A stretch of DNA of 64,000 nt. Origin: Diphasiastrum complanatum. Its lineage: Eukaryota; Streptophyta; Lycopodiopsida; Lycopodiales; Lycopodiaceae. Location: positions 48,240,451 to 48,304,450 of the forward strand of contig CM055104.1 in NCBI GenBank assembly GCA_029204225.1. The letters are read 5' to 3'. The notes beneath the pieces are model-generated. The model saw only the letters and a list, made by a program, of their open reading frames with translations. It was not told where the DNA came from and made no database searches. The position numbers were made by a program, and so were the translations under genes. The first letter of the stretch is position 1, and each line of letters begins with the position of its first letter. Below, piece by piece: positions 1 to 11,240 of this stretch.

Positions 1-748
1 TCAAGATGTCGAAGGACCAGTGTCCCCAAATAATCAAAGAGAAGGAGCAGATGTGTGAGTATCCTTATCATTCGATATTAGGATCTCTTATGTACTCGAT
101 GATCTGTACCAAACCAGACATAGCTTTTGCAGTCAATTCCTTGAATCAATATATGACCAATCCTAGTATAACACATTGGAAGGCTCTTATCAGAGTCATG
201 AGATATCTTCGAGCTACTATGGACTTTTGCATTTGTTATGGAGGAGTCGACAACGACAAACTCAAGAATGTCAGCAATGATAGAGAAAACGTGTTTTGAA
301 ACTTTTCATTGGTCCATGTTTGCCCTAAAACGTCATTGATGGGTAGTTGAAATAGCTTTCGTGGAATAGCCACAAGCAAACTTCAATAGCTCTCTCTTCC
401 GCTAAATCAGAGTATATCGTAGTCTCGCAAGCTACAAAGGAAGCAGTATAGTTGAGAAACTTACTTTCAAATATCAGTCTGAATCAATATGCTCTAACAA
501 TTCTATTTTGTGATAATCAAAGTGCCATTGCTTTATCAACTAGCCCTAGATTTCATTCTAGGAGTAAGCACATTGAAATTAAGTATCATTATGTCAGAAG
601 AAAAGTTCTTGACAAAGAGGTTGACTTGCAGTACTGTTGAATGCAAGATATGACAACAAATATTTTTACTAAACCATTAAGCTTGGATGCACACACAAAA
701 TTTTGTGCAGAACTAAGTATGAAGGTCAAAGCATTCATGGATTCAGAT
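1..748 (+). pseudogene. Ty1/copia RT C-terminus and RNase H relic
   Basis: The plus strand encodes the end of a copia reverse transcriptase and the following RNase H. Residues read SLMYSMICTKPDIAFAV (about 90-140), then the THWKALIRVMRYLR helix (about 172-213). After a broken stretch come the RNase H motifs FCDNQSAIAL and HSRSKHIEIKYH (about 507-590) and a terminal NIFTKPLSLD-like stretch (about 660-687). Several stops and frameshifts (for example at 298-300 and 638-640) show that it is dead. The 5' part of the element lies left of the window. The piece ends at a polypurine tract, so it is the genuine 3' end of the element. Confidence 0.85.
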
Positions 749-760
749 TAGGAGGGGGAG
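749..760 (+). other. Polypurine tract of the first copia relic
   Basis: TAGGAGGGGGAG lies directly before TGTTGGATTATT, the usual PPT to 3' LTR arrangement for second-strand priming. Confidence 0.75.
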
Positions 761-1050
761 TGTTGGATTATTCTCCTAATAATCGACTAACCGTTTTTAA
801 TCTTCATCCACTACAATATCTTGTTGGCAGTTTTATGTCTGTTTCTACACAATCTGCAAAAGTAGACGGGAACAACCTAATTAGTTATCCTACTGGACGC
901 CCGTTTTTGCTTAATATAAATAGTTGATCATACGTCTATTATTTCATTTTATGCAATGCATTTTAGTAGAATTTAGGAGCTCTCTCAAGCTTTCAAGCTT
1001 GAACACTCTTGAGCATTCTAGCTCAGTTCTTTAGAGTTCGAGTCAGAAGC
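761..1050 (+). repeat. 3' LTR of the first copia relic (right end approximate)
   Basis: The LTR starts with TG right after the polypurine tract. It carries a TATA-like TATAAATAG near 916. Its tail (about 975-1040) contains the palindrome CAAGCTTTCAAGCTTG and closely matches, in inverse orientation, a stretch at about 20750-20830, so the family recurs in this window. The right end cannot be fixed because copia gag sequence follows almost directly, with no clear primer-binding site. Confidence 0.65.
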
Positions 1051-1054
1051 TACT

Positions 1055-1905
1055 CCTGGCAAAGAACTTCAAGAATGGAGTTTAAAAAATGACAAAGCTA
1101 TAGCACAATTTGCGTCTTCAGTGCATGACAATATAATGCTAAATCTTACATCAATTTCAAACACAAAGGATTTATGGGAAGAATTGCAAACCAAGAATGA
1201 GACTTGATCTCGTAATCAAATCATGTTCTTGGAAGACCAATTAACTTACCTATAGTGGGATGACAAAGACCTGAACACATTCGTGCGAAAGATCAAAGAT
1301 CTATTTATTTCCTTACAAAATTCTGGTGCAGAAAATACAATTTCTAAGTAAAAACAGCTTAATTATTTTCCTTGAGCCCTACCTAGGTCATTCCACACAA
1401 CTCGAACCTTATTGGCGAAAGATGCAACAATGACACTTCAAAAGACAATAGATGGAGTAAAAGAGGAAGTAGAAGCTCGTGAACGCTATGACGACAATGG
1501 TGATTCAGAAAATGCTCTATTTACTCAGAAAAATAAACCTTCTAAGAAGTCTAAGTTTAAGAGGGAGTTGTCTAAGAAGAATGAGTCTAAGACAAATGAA
1601 CAACAATCTAGAAAACAATAGAAGAATTCTGGTGATAAGAAGATCTACAACAGATGCAGAAGATCAGGTCACACATAAGAAAAGTGTTGGCTAAATCCAA
1701 AGATTGAATGCATTCATTGTCATAAACGAGGTCATGCAGCAATAGACTGTTATCAAAATCCCAAAAACAAAAAGGAGCAGAATCGAAGCGAACCTTCAGA
1801 TTCAAACTATGTCGAAGGCAAAGCAGAATGCTCCAGAACAGCAGAAGACAAGGCAATAAGGAATCTACAAAACAACAAACAAAAGGTTACATATAAATAA
1901 TGCAT
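1055..1905 (+). pseudogene. Ty1/copia gag relic with two zinc knuckles
   Basis: Translation gives a UBN2-type copia gag, with AIAQFASSVHDNIML (about 1102-1146) and TKDLWEELQTKNE. A basic linker follows at about 1510-1620, then a CCHC pair at about 1650-1755 ending ECIHCHKRGHAAIDCY. The first knuckle is damaged. Stops occur at about 1204, 1348 and 1620. The same paired knuckle occurs at 21.65-21.75 kb, so both belong to one copia family. The gag sits directly behind an LTR, which could be tandem elements sharing an LTR or a deletion join. Confidence 0.8.
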
Positions 1906-3986
1906 AATAGATAAGATCAATCAATAGCAATATCTATTGAATGATTAAACCACGTGCTTACAATTGATTTTTTTTTGTCTATCATGAAGATTCAAATTTT
2001 GAATGGTGAGTTCTTTGTGAAGATATACATGTTGAACTAAAAACCTTGATGATAGATTGACCTATAGTTGACACTTTGAAATCTGTGAACCTTCCTTTCC
2101 AAGAGCTTTTGTATGTAATATCAATTCTTCTTCTTTTTCAAAATGCACCTTTTGTTGATGGATGCATCTGAATTCATTATGTTTTTGGTATCCATTGATC
2201 TTTGGAATCTTCTTCATTGCAAGCACTCATAACATGAATCCTACTTTTTTTTCTCTGATTATGAGTTGTATCTATACATGAAGCAAGCAACAAAAGAGTG
2301 ACAAGCATCTGTGTAAATGGCTAGATGATCTTTACCATAGAGGCTAGTTTAATTATAGTTTTTAACAAGTGACCAAGAGTTTACATAAGTGGGCAGCCAC
2401 AAAATAGAGACAACAACTATTACCTAATCAAATAGTTTTTTGTTGTCCAGCCGAGAGTTTTGAAAATCATCAAAACATAGTCAAAAAAAAATTTGTCCAT
2501 CTATTAATGTTGCACTTCTTGATAGATGGAGAAAACTTGGACATTTAAAGCGTGCAAAGTCAACAAAAGTATCTTTACAAAGGTCCCATCTTGAGCTCAT
2601 ATTTTTCCTAATAATCACATTTCAATCCTTAAACTCATCTAGCAAAGACCCATGAGCTTTTAGAGAGAAAAAAATCACCAAACATAAATCTATCGACAAT
2701 GCTAAAAAAATATCCATTTATAAAACTTTTTCTAGACAACCAAGAAAAATACAAAACTTCAAACTTTAAAACAAAAAAAAATATCTTGGCTTTAAAAAAA
2801 GAAAAAGAAAATACTTGTCTTTCACTCATACATCAACTTAGTGGGTGGAAAACTTGAAATTTTTCTATTCTGTGTGCGGTAAGCACAACTTCTTGAGTGG
2901 ATGGAAAAGTTAAAAGTTTTCCACCTTCCAACTTGGGTGGATGGAAAAGTTAAAAGTTTGCTTTTCAAATGTGTGGTAAGCACAACTTCTTTCACCTTCC
3001 AACTTCTTACATCCATGCTTGCCACTAAAGGCATTGGGGGGGATAGGGGGGGAGGGGGGGCCAAATGTCATTGTCAGATTACACTTTTTCTCTTCTTCTA
3101 CACATCAATTTGGAAAAATTCAAAATTGACATTTAAGTTTCTTTCCAATGTGGTTGAGTTAACCCTTTTTCTCTTCTTCTAGACATCACTTTGGAAAAAT
3201 TCAAATTTGACATTTAAGTTTCTTTCTAATATGGTGGAGTAAACCTAAACAATAGCACTTGTAATCTCTTGCAAAATGTTTATAGTGTCATAATCAACCT
3301 ACATATTTTTTTGAATAGTAGATTACTCCCAAAACAAGCGTACATATGCTCAAGGTGAGAAGTTATATTTCCAAGTAGGGTGCAATAATCATTCAAGCAC
3401 AACATGAGCCATATTTACTCTTTGATGACCAACTTCAAGGTCATAGGTTCTTCTTTAAGCATAATGGGAGTAATTTCAAAAGATGAGCCCTTAGGAGCAA
3501 ACATCAAGCCTAAATGTGGCTTCCCACCATGAAAAGCTCATATTCAATTCTTTGGCAAGATGGCACTTTTCAATTCTTTGGCAAGATGGCACTAGCTATA
3601 GCAATTGACCCATTAGCTATTGTTCTAGTAGTCGACCAAAAAATTGATTGTTAGCCTTCTAGAAGTGCCAAACTACGAACTTTGGTGACTGTCTAGTGCC
3701 CACTAAACTACATTTGCAAGGGGCTAGTAAGTCAAAGTATGTAACATATTTATACTAGACTTTTTCTAAACTCTACAAACTATCACTACAATCAATGCTA
3801 TTAAAAAAAACATTCATCATTTTTTTTTTCATTCACTCCATCATATCTACAAATTTCATGCTATGCATGAACATAATTGATTATTTGAATATTTTATTTC
3901 TACGGCCTGAAATCCAACACTTTTAAAGCATAAGCAAAAGCATAAGCCAACATAGCCACCAAAATTTGGAGAAACCACAGTAGTTT

Positions 3987-4020
<34 letters not shown>

Positions 4021-4436
4021 AATGTTCCATAAAAACCTATTCCATACCATTTTTATGGTACGGAACTCTTCTGTACCATGAAATCCAATTTTTTTTTTTC
4101 TCAAAATTCCTAAATTGGCCAAAAACAATATTGGGATAGTCTACATAGTATTGGGCTACCAAAAACATTGTCAAAACTCCCAAAAAAATGGACCTTTACA
4201 CCATCTTTTTTTTTGGGAGCTTTTAGGTCATTTTTTGAGGCCCTATGTAATTATTTTGCAGTTTTTAACTACATAGAGTGTACCAATACTATATTGGAAA
4301 ATGTAATTTTTTTTTACAAAACAAGCATGGAACCGTTTTGTATTACTTCTTAGATATATATGCATATGTGTATATCTATATATATAAATATATTTGTGTG
4401 TCACATTTGTGCCTATGTATGGGGTAGGAGGATGCA
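1906..4436. other. AT-rich intergenic stretch without recognisable genes
   Basis: I see no coding region. Two local duplications are present: a GGATGGAAAAGTTAAAAGTTT unit twice at 2899-2965, and a unit of about 85 bp starting CTTTTTCTCTTCTTCTA twice at about 3080-3245. A (TG)n run lies at 3989-4019, and a G-rich patch (GGGGGGGATAGGGGGGGAGG) near 3035-3060. The right edge is the target site of the chromovirus. Confidence 0.6.
3989..4019. repeat. (TG)n microsatellite
   Basis: About 15 uninterrupted TG units. Confidence 0.95.
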
Positions 4437-5355
4437 TGTTGCGCCGGCGCCTCAAAGGGCGCTGGGACTTGAGCGGTTTCCCCAACACGCGCTTAAGTCT
4501 AACATTCATCCATCATGCACTTACGTAAAAGCCAACTCAGAAACGTGACAAGCTTAACCATTCAGACTTAAGAAAACTGGAATCCCAACCAACCCGAAAG
4601 CCAACTCAGAATCCGTCCCCAAAAGGTAACCAAAGGCAAAGACAAGCCACACATGAAACCCAAGGCATAGTGGTCGCCAAACTGACCAATTGGCATAGCG
4701 GCAAGCCCCATGTCGATGACAGGGACCCTTAGGCGTCAGCGACGCAAAAAGGTTGTAGTAAGGGTCCTTCCACTTGGACCAGTCCCGGAGGCGAAACCGA
4801 AATGGTAATCATCCCCAAGGATCAACTTTATTAGATTTGGAAGAGGTTACATTCATACATAGACTGACCGGTCTCGGGGCCACCAACATGTGCTAGGCGT
4901 TGTGCCTGGCTCGTGATCGTAGAGGGAGCTTAGACCTGGCGACTGGATTCCTGGCGCTGGTTGAGCTGCCCAAGTTTCTGTCTGCCGGACTCCCCCTATA
5001 GTTCTATTGTGATTCGGCTCACCCCCTCTGTTCTGAAACATAGTGCTTTCTGGTAAAGCACGCTTTTTGGGACTTAGTTTTTATTTTGCTGATTAAGCCT
5101 GGCAAGCCTGGCAGAATCAGTCTGGCTCCCAGACATGGGTCCCGGGAGCCGTTCCGGTGGCAGAATCAACTTGCTTCCTGACTAGGCCATGACTCGAGCT
5201 CCAGAGCTAGCTCATGACTTGTGACTACTTGACTGGCTCACCACAGGTCGGAGGCTCAGTCCTTGACGTTCTAACTTGCTCTGGGACCTTAGGGAGCATC
5301 ACCCCTTAGAGTCTTACAGGGCACGCTGGGTTGCACCTGAGTCAGCTTTACAACA
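4437..5355 (-). repeat. Chromovirus 3' LTR
   Basis: 919 bp LTR, downstream in element orientation. The minus strand just before it carries a purine tract (GAGTGGAGGA, about 5356-5365), the expected polypurine tract. The LTR contains repeated GGCGCC-type motifs near its left end. Confidence 0.9.
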
Positions 5356-5595
5356 TCCTCCACTCGTTTGAAAAAACTGATGTCCTCATCAGGGCCAAAT
5401 TAGACCTAGGACGTATGGCACGGGCTTAATTCACCGGCCTTAACAACTTTGAATTTAAAATACATTGGCAGTAGCACAGGAAAAGTGTAGATAAAGTTCA
5501 CTTACGTAAAACCTGTGTAAAGCTGCAAGTGATTTATTGACAAACTTAAGAAAGATACCTGGAAGTTCCTTGAACTTCAGAATGGCCATGAATGT
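5356..5595 (-). other. Chromovirus 3' untranslated stretch and polypurine tract
   Basis: Non-coding sequence between the chromodomain stop and the 3' LTR. On the minus strand it contains GATGAGGACATCAG. The same word lies just before the 3' LTR of the coding-free element (about 13745-13760), so the two elements share this end region as well as their leaders. Confidence 0.75.
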
Positions 5596-6362
5596 TTATG
5601 TAGGAGGCATGCCGCCAGGTAGTGCTGTGTGTGCCAATCTGAAAAAACGGCTATTGCGTTGGTTCTTCTGTAGATAATCTGCGAGTACTTTAGGGGCTCC
5701 CTCCTTAAGTTTGTCTTCGTACTCCCAAGAAGCCTCAATAAGTGGAGCCCGTAGCCACTTCACTAGATATTCACGTTGAACACCAGTTCGCTTTCTATGT
5801 GTCAATATTTGTTCTGGTACAAGCTGCCTCTTTGTATCATCAAGTGTCATTGGTGGGTGACGGAGTTCGTGTTGCCGATCAAATCGCTCATCTGGTTTGT
5901 ACCGTTTGAGTAATGAGATATGAAACACATTGTGTATATCCAAGCTGGACGGTAGCGCCAATCGGTAAGCCACTGGGTTGATCTTCTTGGTGACATAATA
6001 TGGTCCCACATAAGGTCGAACGAACTTATGAGAAAGACCTTTTGGTAAGGCAATGTTCTTTGTGTTCAGCCATACTTGATCAACTTCCTCAGATTCCAGT
6101 TCTCGTCGATGTGGGTTTACGTCAGCTGCCATACTCCTTTGTGATTGCTCTAAAAATGACTTCACCTCTATCAGCTTTGTGTGCCACTCATTGATGAATT
6201 CCTCTACAGTAGGTACTGGTGTTTCCTGCACGCCTGTAAGAAAAGAACTTGGAACAATCGGTAGCCGACCATTGTTTATCTCGAAGGGTGCCCTTCCAGT
6301 AGATCTGTTCACTTGGTTGTTATGTGCAAACTCGAGAATATCCAAGTAGTTGACCCAATCGG
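5596..6362 (-). pseudogene. Chromovirus integrase C-terminal region with chromodomain
   Basis: The frame opens in the last part of the integrase core (LEFAHNNQVNRSTGRAPFEI). It continues through the C-terminal domain (FVRPYVGPYYVTKKINPVAY, then HNVFHISLLKRYKPD) and ends with a chromodomain (about 5680-5800) with YLVKWLRAPLIEASWEYED. Chromodomains of this class are known to steer integration toward marked chromatin. The zinc finger and the first two catalytic acidic residues of the integrase are absent: RNase H sequence joins directly to this piece near 6360. The stretch of about 250 codons is open to its stop. Confidence 0.9.
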
Positions 6363-6560
6363 ATTGGAGTGTTCCTGTCTACTTAGTGCATCCGCCACCA
6401 CATTGTTCTTTCCCGCCGTGTGTACGATGTCTATATTGAATTTCGAGAGAAAGTTTTGCCATCGCATTTGCTTTGGCGTGAGCATACCTTGGGATGAGAA
6501 GTACTTCAGTGATACATTATCAGTGAACGTCTTAAAGGGTTTTTCTTGCCACATAATGTC
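6363..6560 (-). pseudogene. Chromovirus RNase H fragment
   Basis: Short frame containing [39 protein letters not shown] and the typical RNase H end VVADALSRQEH. It is out of frame with the upstream RT, so a frameshift lies near 6550. It stops being gypsy-like just after ADALSRQEH, where the deletion into the integrase C-terminus begins. Confidence 0.85.
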
Positions 6561-7741
6561 TCCAATGCTCCACTGCTTGAACTACTGCGACCATTTTTTT
6601 CTTCATGAGTTGGCCATCGTCGCTCTACATCACTCAATTTCTTTGAAAAATATGCAACAGGTTTTCCGTCTTGCATCAGCACGGCCCCAATAGCAAAGTT
6701 CAACGCGTCTGTATGTATTTCAAAAGGTTTGCTAAAGTCCGGTAAGGCAAGAATGGGCTCTTGAGTGATCCGTCGTTTTAGTTCTTGGAACGCTGCTTCA
6801 CATTCCGGTGTCCATGTCATCTTCAGATGAGTCTTGGTCTGCTCCAAGAGTGGTGCCACAATATTGCTAAATGCCTCAATGAATCTCCTGTAAAAGTTAC
6901 ATAAGCCCACAAAGGATTTGATGCCATGAACAGTCTTAGGAGCCAGCCAATCCAAGATAGTCTTGATCTTCTTAGGATCCATCCGAATTCGTCCATAGCC
7001 TATAACGTGTCCAAGGATATCAACTTCCTCTACCACAAATTCACATTTTTCTCTTTTCGCGAACAAGCTGTTCTTCCTTAGTCGTTGAAGGACAGTCCTT
7101 AAATGTTTAATGTGATCTTTGAGGCTACGACTAAACACCAAGATGTCATCGATGTACACAATGACAAATTCATCTAACCAGTCTTGAAAAATGTTGTTCA
7201 TCAACGTGCAAAAAGTGGCTGGTGCGTTTGTTAGACCGAACGGCATCACCCTGAATTCGTGACTCCCATACCGTGTTCGAAAAGCCGTTTTGTGCTCATC
7301 GCCTTTAGCTATTCGAATTTGGTGATATCCAGATCTAAGATCTATTCGGCTAAAATATCTGGCATGTTTGAGCTGGTCGAACAGGTCATCAATTCTAGGC
7401 ATGGGATACTTGTTCTTGATGGTACCCTTGTTGAGCATGCGATAATCCACACACATCCGTAGTGTCTTGTCCGCCTTTTCCACGAATAGTATAGGGGCTC
7501 CAAAAGGCGAAGCACTGGGTCTAATGAATCCTTTGTTTATCAATTCACCAAGTTGTCGTTTCAGTTCCACCAACTCTTCTTGGGACATCCTATAAGGTGC
7601 TCGTGAAGTTGGTTCTGTTCTTGGCACCAACTCAATCTTATGGTCCACTGGTCTTCGAGGAGGTAACTTAGCTGGGAGTTCTTCTGGAAACACATCGCTA
7701 AAGTCTTCTAGCAAATCTACCACCTCCTTTGGAAAGTTTTT
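6506..7741 (-). pseudogene. Chromovirus reverse transcriptase
   Basis: Nearly full-length gypsy RT. Motifs in order include [70 protein letters not shown] and the catalytic box [13 protein letters not shown] (YIDD codons at 7145-7156). Then come the thumb and the start of RNase H ([20 protein letters not shown]). It follows the protease in the same frame after a single stop at 7742-7744. That stop may be a mutation; nothing marks it as programmed. The last part of the frame (about 6506-6640) is shifted off the RNase H sequence. Confidence 0.93.
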
Positions 7742-8335
7742 CTATTGTGCGTTTTTCCCTTCTGGAACCTCTCTGCAGATACAAACAAAGCACTTTGACC
7801 TTTTCCCTTTCGCCATGTTTTTAATCACAGATGCAGTAACCAGATTTTGTTCAATATCGGTGCCCTTCGCGTTCCCTCCGGGCAGAGCTTTTGTCATACA
7901 GATCTGTCCCTTGTAATCCAAGAGAACCAAGTTTGAGCTCCTACCCAAAACTGCAATACAATGTTCATTTAGCCAGGGAAGGCCCAAAATTACATCAAAG
8001 GCATCCATCTCTAAAATCAGAAAGCTAAGTTTAGCCTTCCATCTCCCAATTTGCACCGGGATGTTCAATGTCGCTTTGTCTGCGTCCAGTGCTCTCTTTG
8101 TTGTTTCTACCTTGAGCGTTGATGTTACATTTCTGGTCGGCAAGCTGAACTGTTCTACTACGCTCCTTGAAATATAGTTATGTGAAGCTCCGGAGTCGAT
8201 CATGAAATCTGACTTCCTCCCCGCGATCTTTCCGGATAGGAATAATAATCTTGAACCAATCTTGGGGGTTGCCCCATGGAAGCTCCTTTCCATACTTGTA
8301 TGTCGTCTACACACAAATGTAAATTCCTCCTTCAA
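7742..8335 (-). pseudogene. Chromovirus aspartic protease region
   Basis: About 198 codons. The active site is at about residue 46 (MIDSGASHNYI), and the downstream retropepsin hydrophobic motif is DAFDVILGLPWL (about residues 112-123). A retropepsin dimer would normally cleave the element's polyprotein. There is no gag upstream: the frame runs back almost directly into the leader near 8340-8480, which suggests gag was deleted. Confidence 0.88.
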
Positions 8336-8479
8336 CTCCCAACTAGATCAGATCACCTGGAAGAAGTTACGCAACCATGGGTTATTCAGATCCAAACAAG
8401 CACACCACAAACGAACATACCAACCAAAGCAAACACAGAGGATCCCTCTCAAGCCACATTCCCCTTGAGACCGGACCTA

Positions 8480-9029
8480 GGACCTTTGCCTAACCGCGCC
8501 CACACAAATCTATCACAGAATTAGCCCATGGGGAAACATCCATCCAACCATCCGTGCTTTCACCATTAAGCAGCACATTGTCTCAGTCACGCCCCACCAC
8601 TTTTTGGTCGATAGCCCTTATAACTAAACGATCGGCAGCTATCCCGCACCGGTAGCTAACCACCCGTGCTTTACACCCAAATTCGAGCAACATCTCTATA
8701 TTAATGGTTAACCAGTACAGTTCGAATATGTCACCCCGCACCCCACAAGGCACAGACCGTGCTTTCACCAACCTAATGGCAGCACATTGCCTCATCTGTC
8801 CTACGTGCAGACGACGCTAGGCCCGAACCACGGAAACTGACCGTGCTTACACCTTGAGGGCAGCACTTTGACTCATCAAGTCCCCCGTTCTGCCGACCAC
8901 CCCGACCGTGGACGCACCCGTGCTTACACTGTGGGCAGCACCTTGCGCAACGGTTCTCCTGACAAATCCCAAAACGTGGCCATCCCTGTGAGACTTGCGT
9001 AGCTGATCGGCTAGTCGGCTCTGATACCA
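8480..9029 (-). other. Chromovirus leader with repeated stem-loops
   Basis: Non-coding leader between the primer-binding site and the pol remnant. It contains five related units that on the minus strand read GTGCTGCC...AAGCAC: plus positions 8554-8576, about 8666-8694, 8759-8785, 8843-8866 and 8920-8941. Each can fold as a short GTGCT/AGCAC stem, although the 8666 unit is imperfect. Most of this leader is shared with 11241-11760 of the coding-free element. Packaging or dimerisation is an inference. Confidence 0.75.
9017..9029 (-). other. Chromovirus primer-binding site (initiator tRNA-Met)
   Basis: The minus strand reads TGGTATCAGAGCC, the usual plant retroelement site complementary to the 3' end of initiator tRNA-Met, two bases inside the 5' LTR. 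Confidence 0.92.
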
Positions 9030-9031
9030 CA

Positions 9032-9948
9032 TGTTGCGCCGGCGCCTCAAAGGGCGCTGGGACTTGAGCGGTTTTCCCAACACGCGCTTAAGTCTAACAT
9101 TCATCCATCATGCACTTACGTAAAAGCCAACTCAGAAACGTGACAAGCTTAACCATTCAGACTTAAGAAAACTGGAATCCCAACCAACCCGAAAGCCAAC
9201 TCAGAATCCGTCCCCAAAAGGTAACCAAAGACAAAGACAAGCCACACATGAAACCCAAGGCATAGTGGTCGCCAAACTGACCAATTGGCATAGCGGCAAG
9301 CCCCATGTCGATGACAGGGACCCTTAGGCGCCAGTGACACAAAAAGGTTGTAGTAAGGGTCCTTCCACTTGGACCAGTTCCGGAGGCGAAACCGAAATGG
9401 TAATCATCCCCAAGGATCAACTTTATTAGATTTGGAAGAGGTTACATTCATACACAGACTGACCAGTCTCGGGGCCACCAACACGTGTTGGGCGTTGTGC
9501 CTGGCTGTGCTGGTAGAGGGAGCTGAGACCTGGCGACTGGATTCCTGGCGCTGGTTGAGCTGCCCAAGTTTCTGTCTGCCGGACTCCCCCTATAGTTCTG
9601 CTGTGATTCGGCGCACCCCCTCTGTTTTGAAACATAGTGCTTTCTGGTAAAGCACGCTTTTTGGGACTTAGTTCTTATTTTGCTGATTAAGCCTGGCAAG
9701 CCTGGCAGAATCAGTCTGGCTCCCAGACATGGGTCCCGGGAGCCGTTCCGGTGGCAGAATCAACTTGCTTCCTGACTAGGCCATGACTCGAGCTCCAGAG
9801 CTAGCTCATGACTTGTGACTACTTGACTGGCTCACCACAGGTCGGAGGCTCAGTCCTTGACGTTCTAACTTGCTCTGGGACCTTAGGGAGCGTCACCCCT
9901 TAGAGTCTTACAGGGCACGCTGGGTGCACCTGAGTCAGCTTTACAACA
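9032..9948 (-). repeat. Chromovirus 5' LTR
   Basis: 917 bp, upstream in element orientation. It is near-identical to 4437-5355 and is followed by the right-hand ATGCA target duplication. Confidence 0.92.
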
Positions 9949-9949
9949 A

Positions 9950-9973
9950 TGCACCCATGGTGGCATGGGTGCA
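9950..9973. repeat. Perfect 10 bp inverted repeat beside the chromovirus insertion
   Basis: TGCACCCATG, loop GTGG, CATGGGTGCA. Adding the left flank of the chromovirus (from about 4421), the pre-insertion site would have arms of about 20 bp with one mismatch and one indel. The chromovirus therefore landed in one arm of a foldback sequence. Confidence 0.8.
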
Positions 9974-10024
9974 GCCTCCTATCCATCTACTTTTTCAAAA
10001 AAAGTCACTAAAATTCTTAGATGC

Positions 10025-11240
10025 TGTTGTAAAGCAACCTTTATAAGCTTTATTTTCGGCGCCATCGGCGCGAGCTATGTCCCCGGCGCCAGCAGCGCCC
10101 CTACTGCTCCCGGCGCCACTGTGACCAGAATCCAGCCGGCGCCAAGTTCCTATGGCTGAAAATCTTTGATCGGTTCTAGCAGAGTCCAAAGAGCTCAGAT
10201 CGATGTGCAATCACCTCACACGATCTAGGCATGATTAAAGGAAGCCTGGGGATCAGTAAAATCTAGAGAGAGAACATGACTTTCTAGAAAGAGAAAATCC
10301 TAGAGAGAGAAAAATGTGCTTTACTAGCTTGGGTAGAGTGCTTGGTATGAGGGGGGGTGCCGAATTACACCAATACTATAGGGGAGTGCGGGTTGCGACT
10401 CAGGGCGAGCTCCAACCAAGTCTCAGCCTCCCTTGCTGGAATGTTGTCATGGCTCTCGCCTTGGCATGCTAGCGCCCTGGAGACTAGGGTTGGTCACACA
10501 CTTGAAATGTAACCTTCTCAGATTTATCAATAAAGTGGGATTTTTCTCAAATTGACTCTGATTACCTTCTGGGTTTCAGTGTTCGGTAAAAGCGCCAGTT
10601 GTAAGGCCGCTTCCAAATTTTTAAGTTGGCACATAGCTGAGGGTCGTATCCTGGGACGTCAGCGGTATGCCGTCGGGACCATTCGGTCTGTGGCGCCAGC
10701 GGTATGCTGTTGGGACCATTTGGTCCAGGAACTGGTTGTTTCCATATCTGTTGCGGCTTGTGGTTCTGAGTGTTCCTTGCATGAACGTGAATGGGTTAAG
10801 ATCTTGGGGAACGGGCTCTAACCTGTCGGCTGAGTTGGATGGCTTGCTTGGGTGGAAGTTACCTGTTTATGGCTGTCCTGTCTGGCGTGGCGCCAGGTTG
10901 GCTTCCAGCGCTCGTGACGAAGCTTTCAGTTGGTTACGTCTGATGTAAGTCAGACCGCTTGCTTGGATTAGATGTTACTCGTTTGTAACGAAGCTTCAAG
11001 TTGGTTAAGTTTGATGTATGTCGGGTAGCTTGCTTGGAGGGAAGTCACCCACATCGGGACCCCCGATCTGGCATCGCGCCATGTTGGATCTCAATGTTGG
11101 TTTTCAGGAACTTCAAGTTGATTAAGTCTGATCGTTGTTGGCGAGTTGGCTGCTTGTATGTCAAGTGGGTTTGGATGGCAAGAGTTGAAGGCTGGGAAGC
11201 TAAGTCGTGGTTCCCGGCTCCCTTTGGGATGCATGCTACA
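10025..11240 (+). repeat. 5' LTR of the coding-free element
   Basis: About 1.2 kb. Contains GGCGCC-rich blocks near 10060-10145, an internal duplication of GCCAGCGGTATGC...GGACCATT (about 10660-10730), and repeated GCTTGCTTGG...GTTGGTTAAGT units (about 10830-11130). Confidence 0.88.

Larger units (their letters stand above)
4437..9948 (-). mobile_element. Ty3/gypsy chromovirus with intact LTR ends, internally deleted
   Basis: The LTRs at 4437-5355 and 9032-9948 differ by only about twenty sites by eye. Both ends read TGTTG...CAACA. The element is flanked by a perfect 5 bp target duplication, ATGCA, at 4432-4436 and 9949-9953. It reads on the minus strand: primer-binding site, leader, protease, RT, RNase H, integrase C-terminus with chromodomain, polypurine tract. 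Gag is missing and the integrase zinc finger and catalytic core are deleted, so this copy cannot be autonomous. The chromodomain places it among chromoviruses. The insertion looks recent and lies 76 bp from the coding-free element that starts at 10025. Confidence 0.93.

Noticed and set aside
4853-5041. Short open frames repeated at 9426-9699
   Set aside because: Lie inside the chromovirus LTRs and are not coding.
6313-6693. 126-codon plus-strand open frame
   Set aside because: Antisense shadow of chromovirus RNase H and RT sequence.
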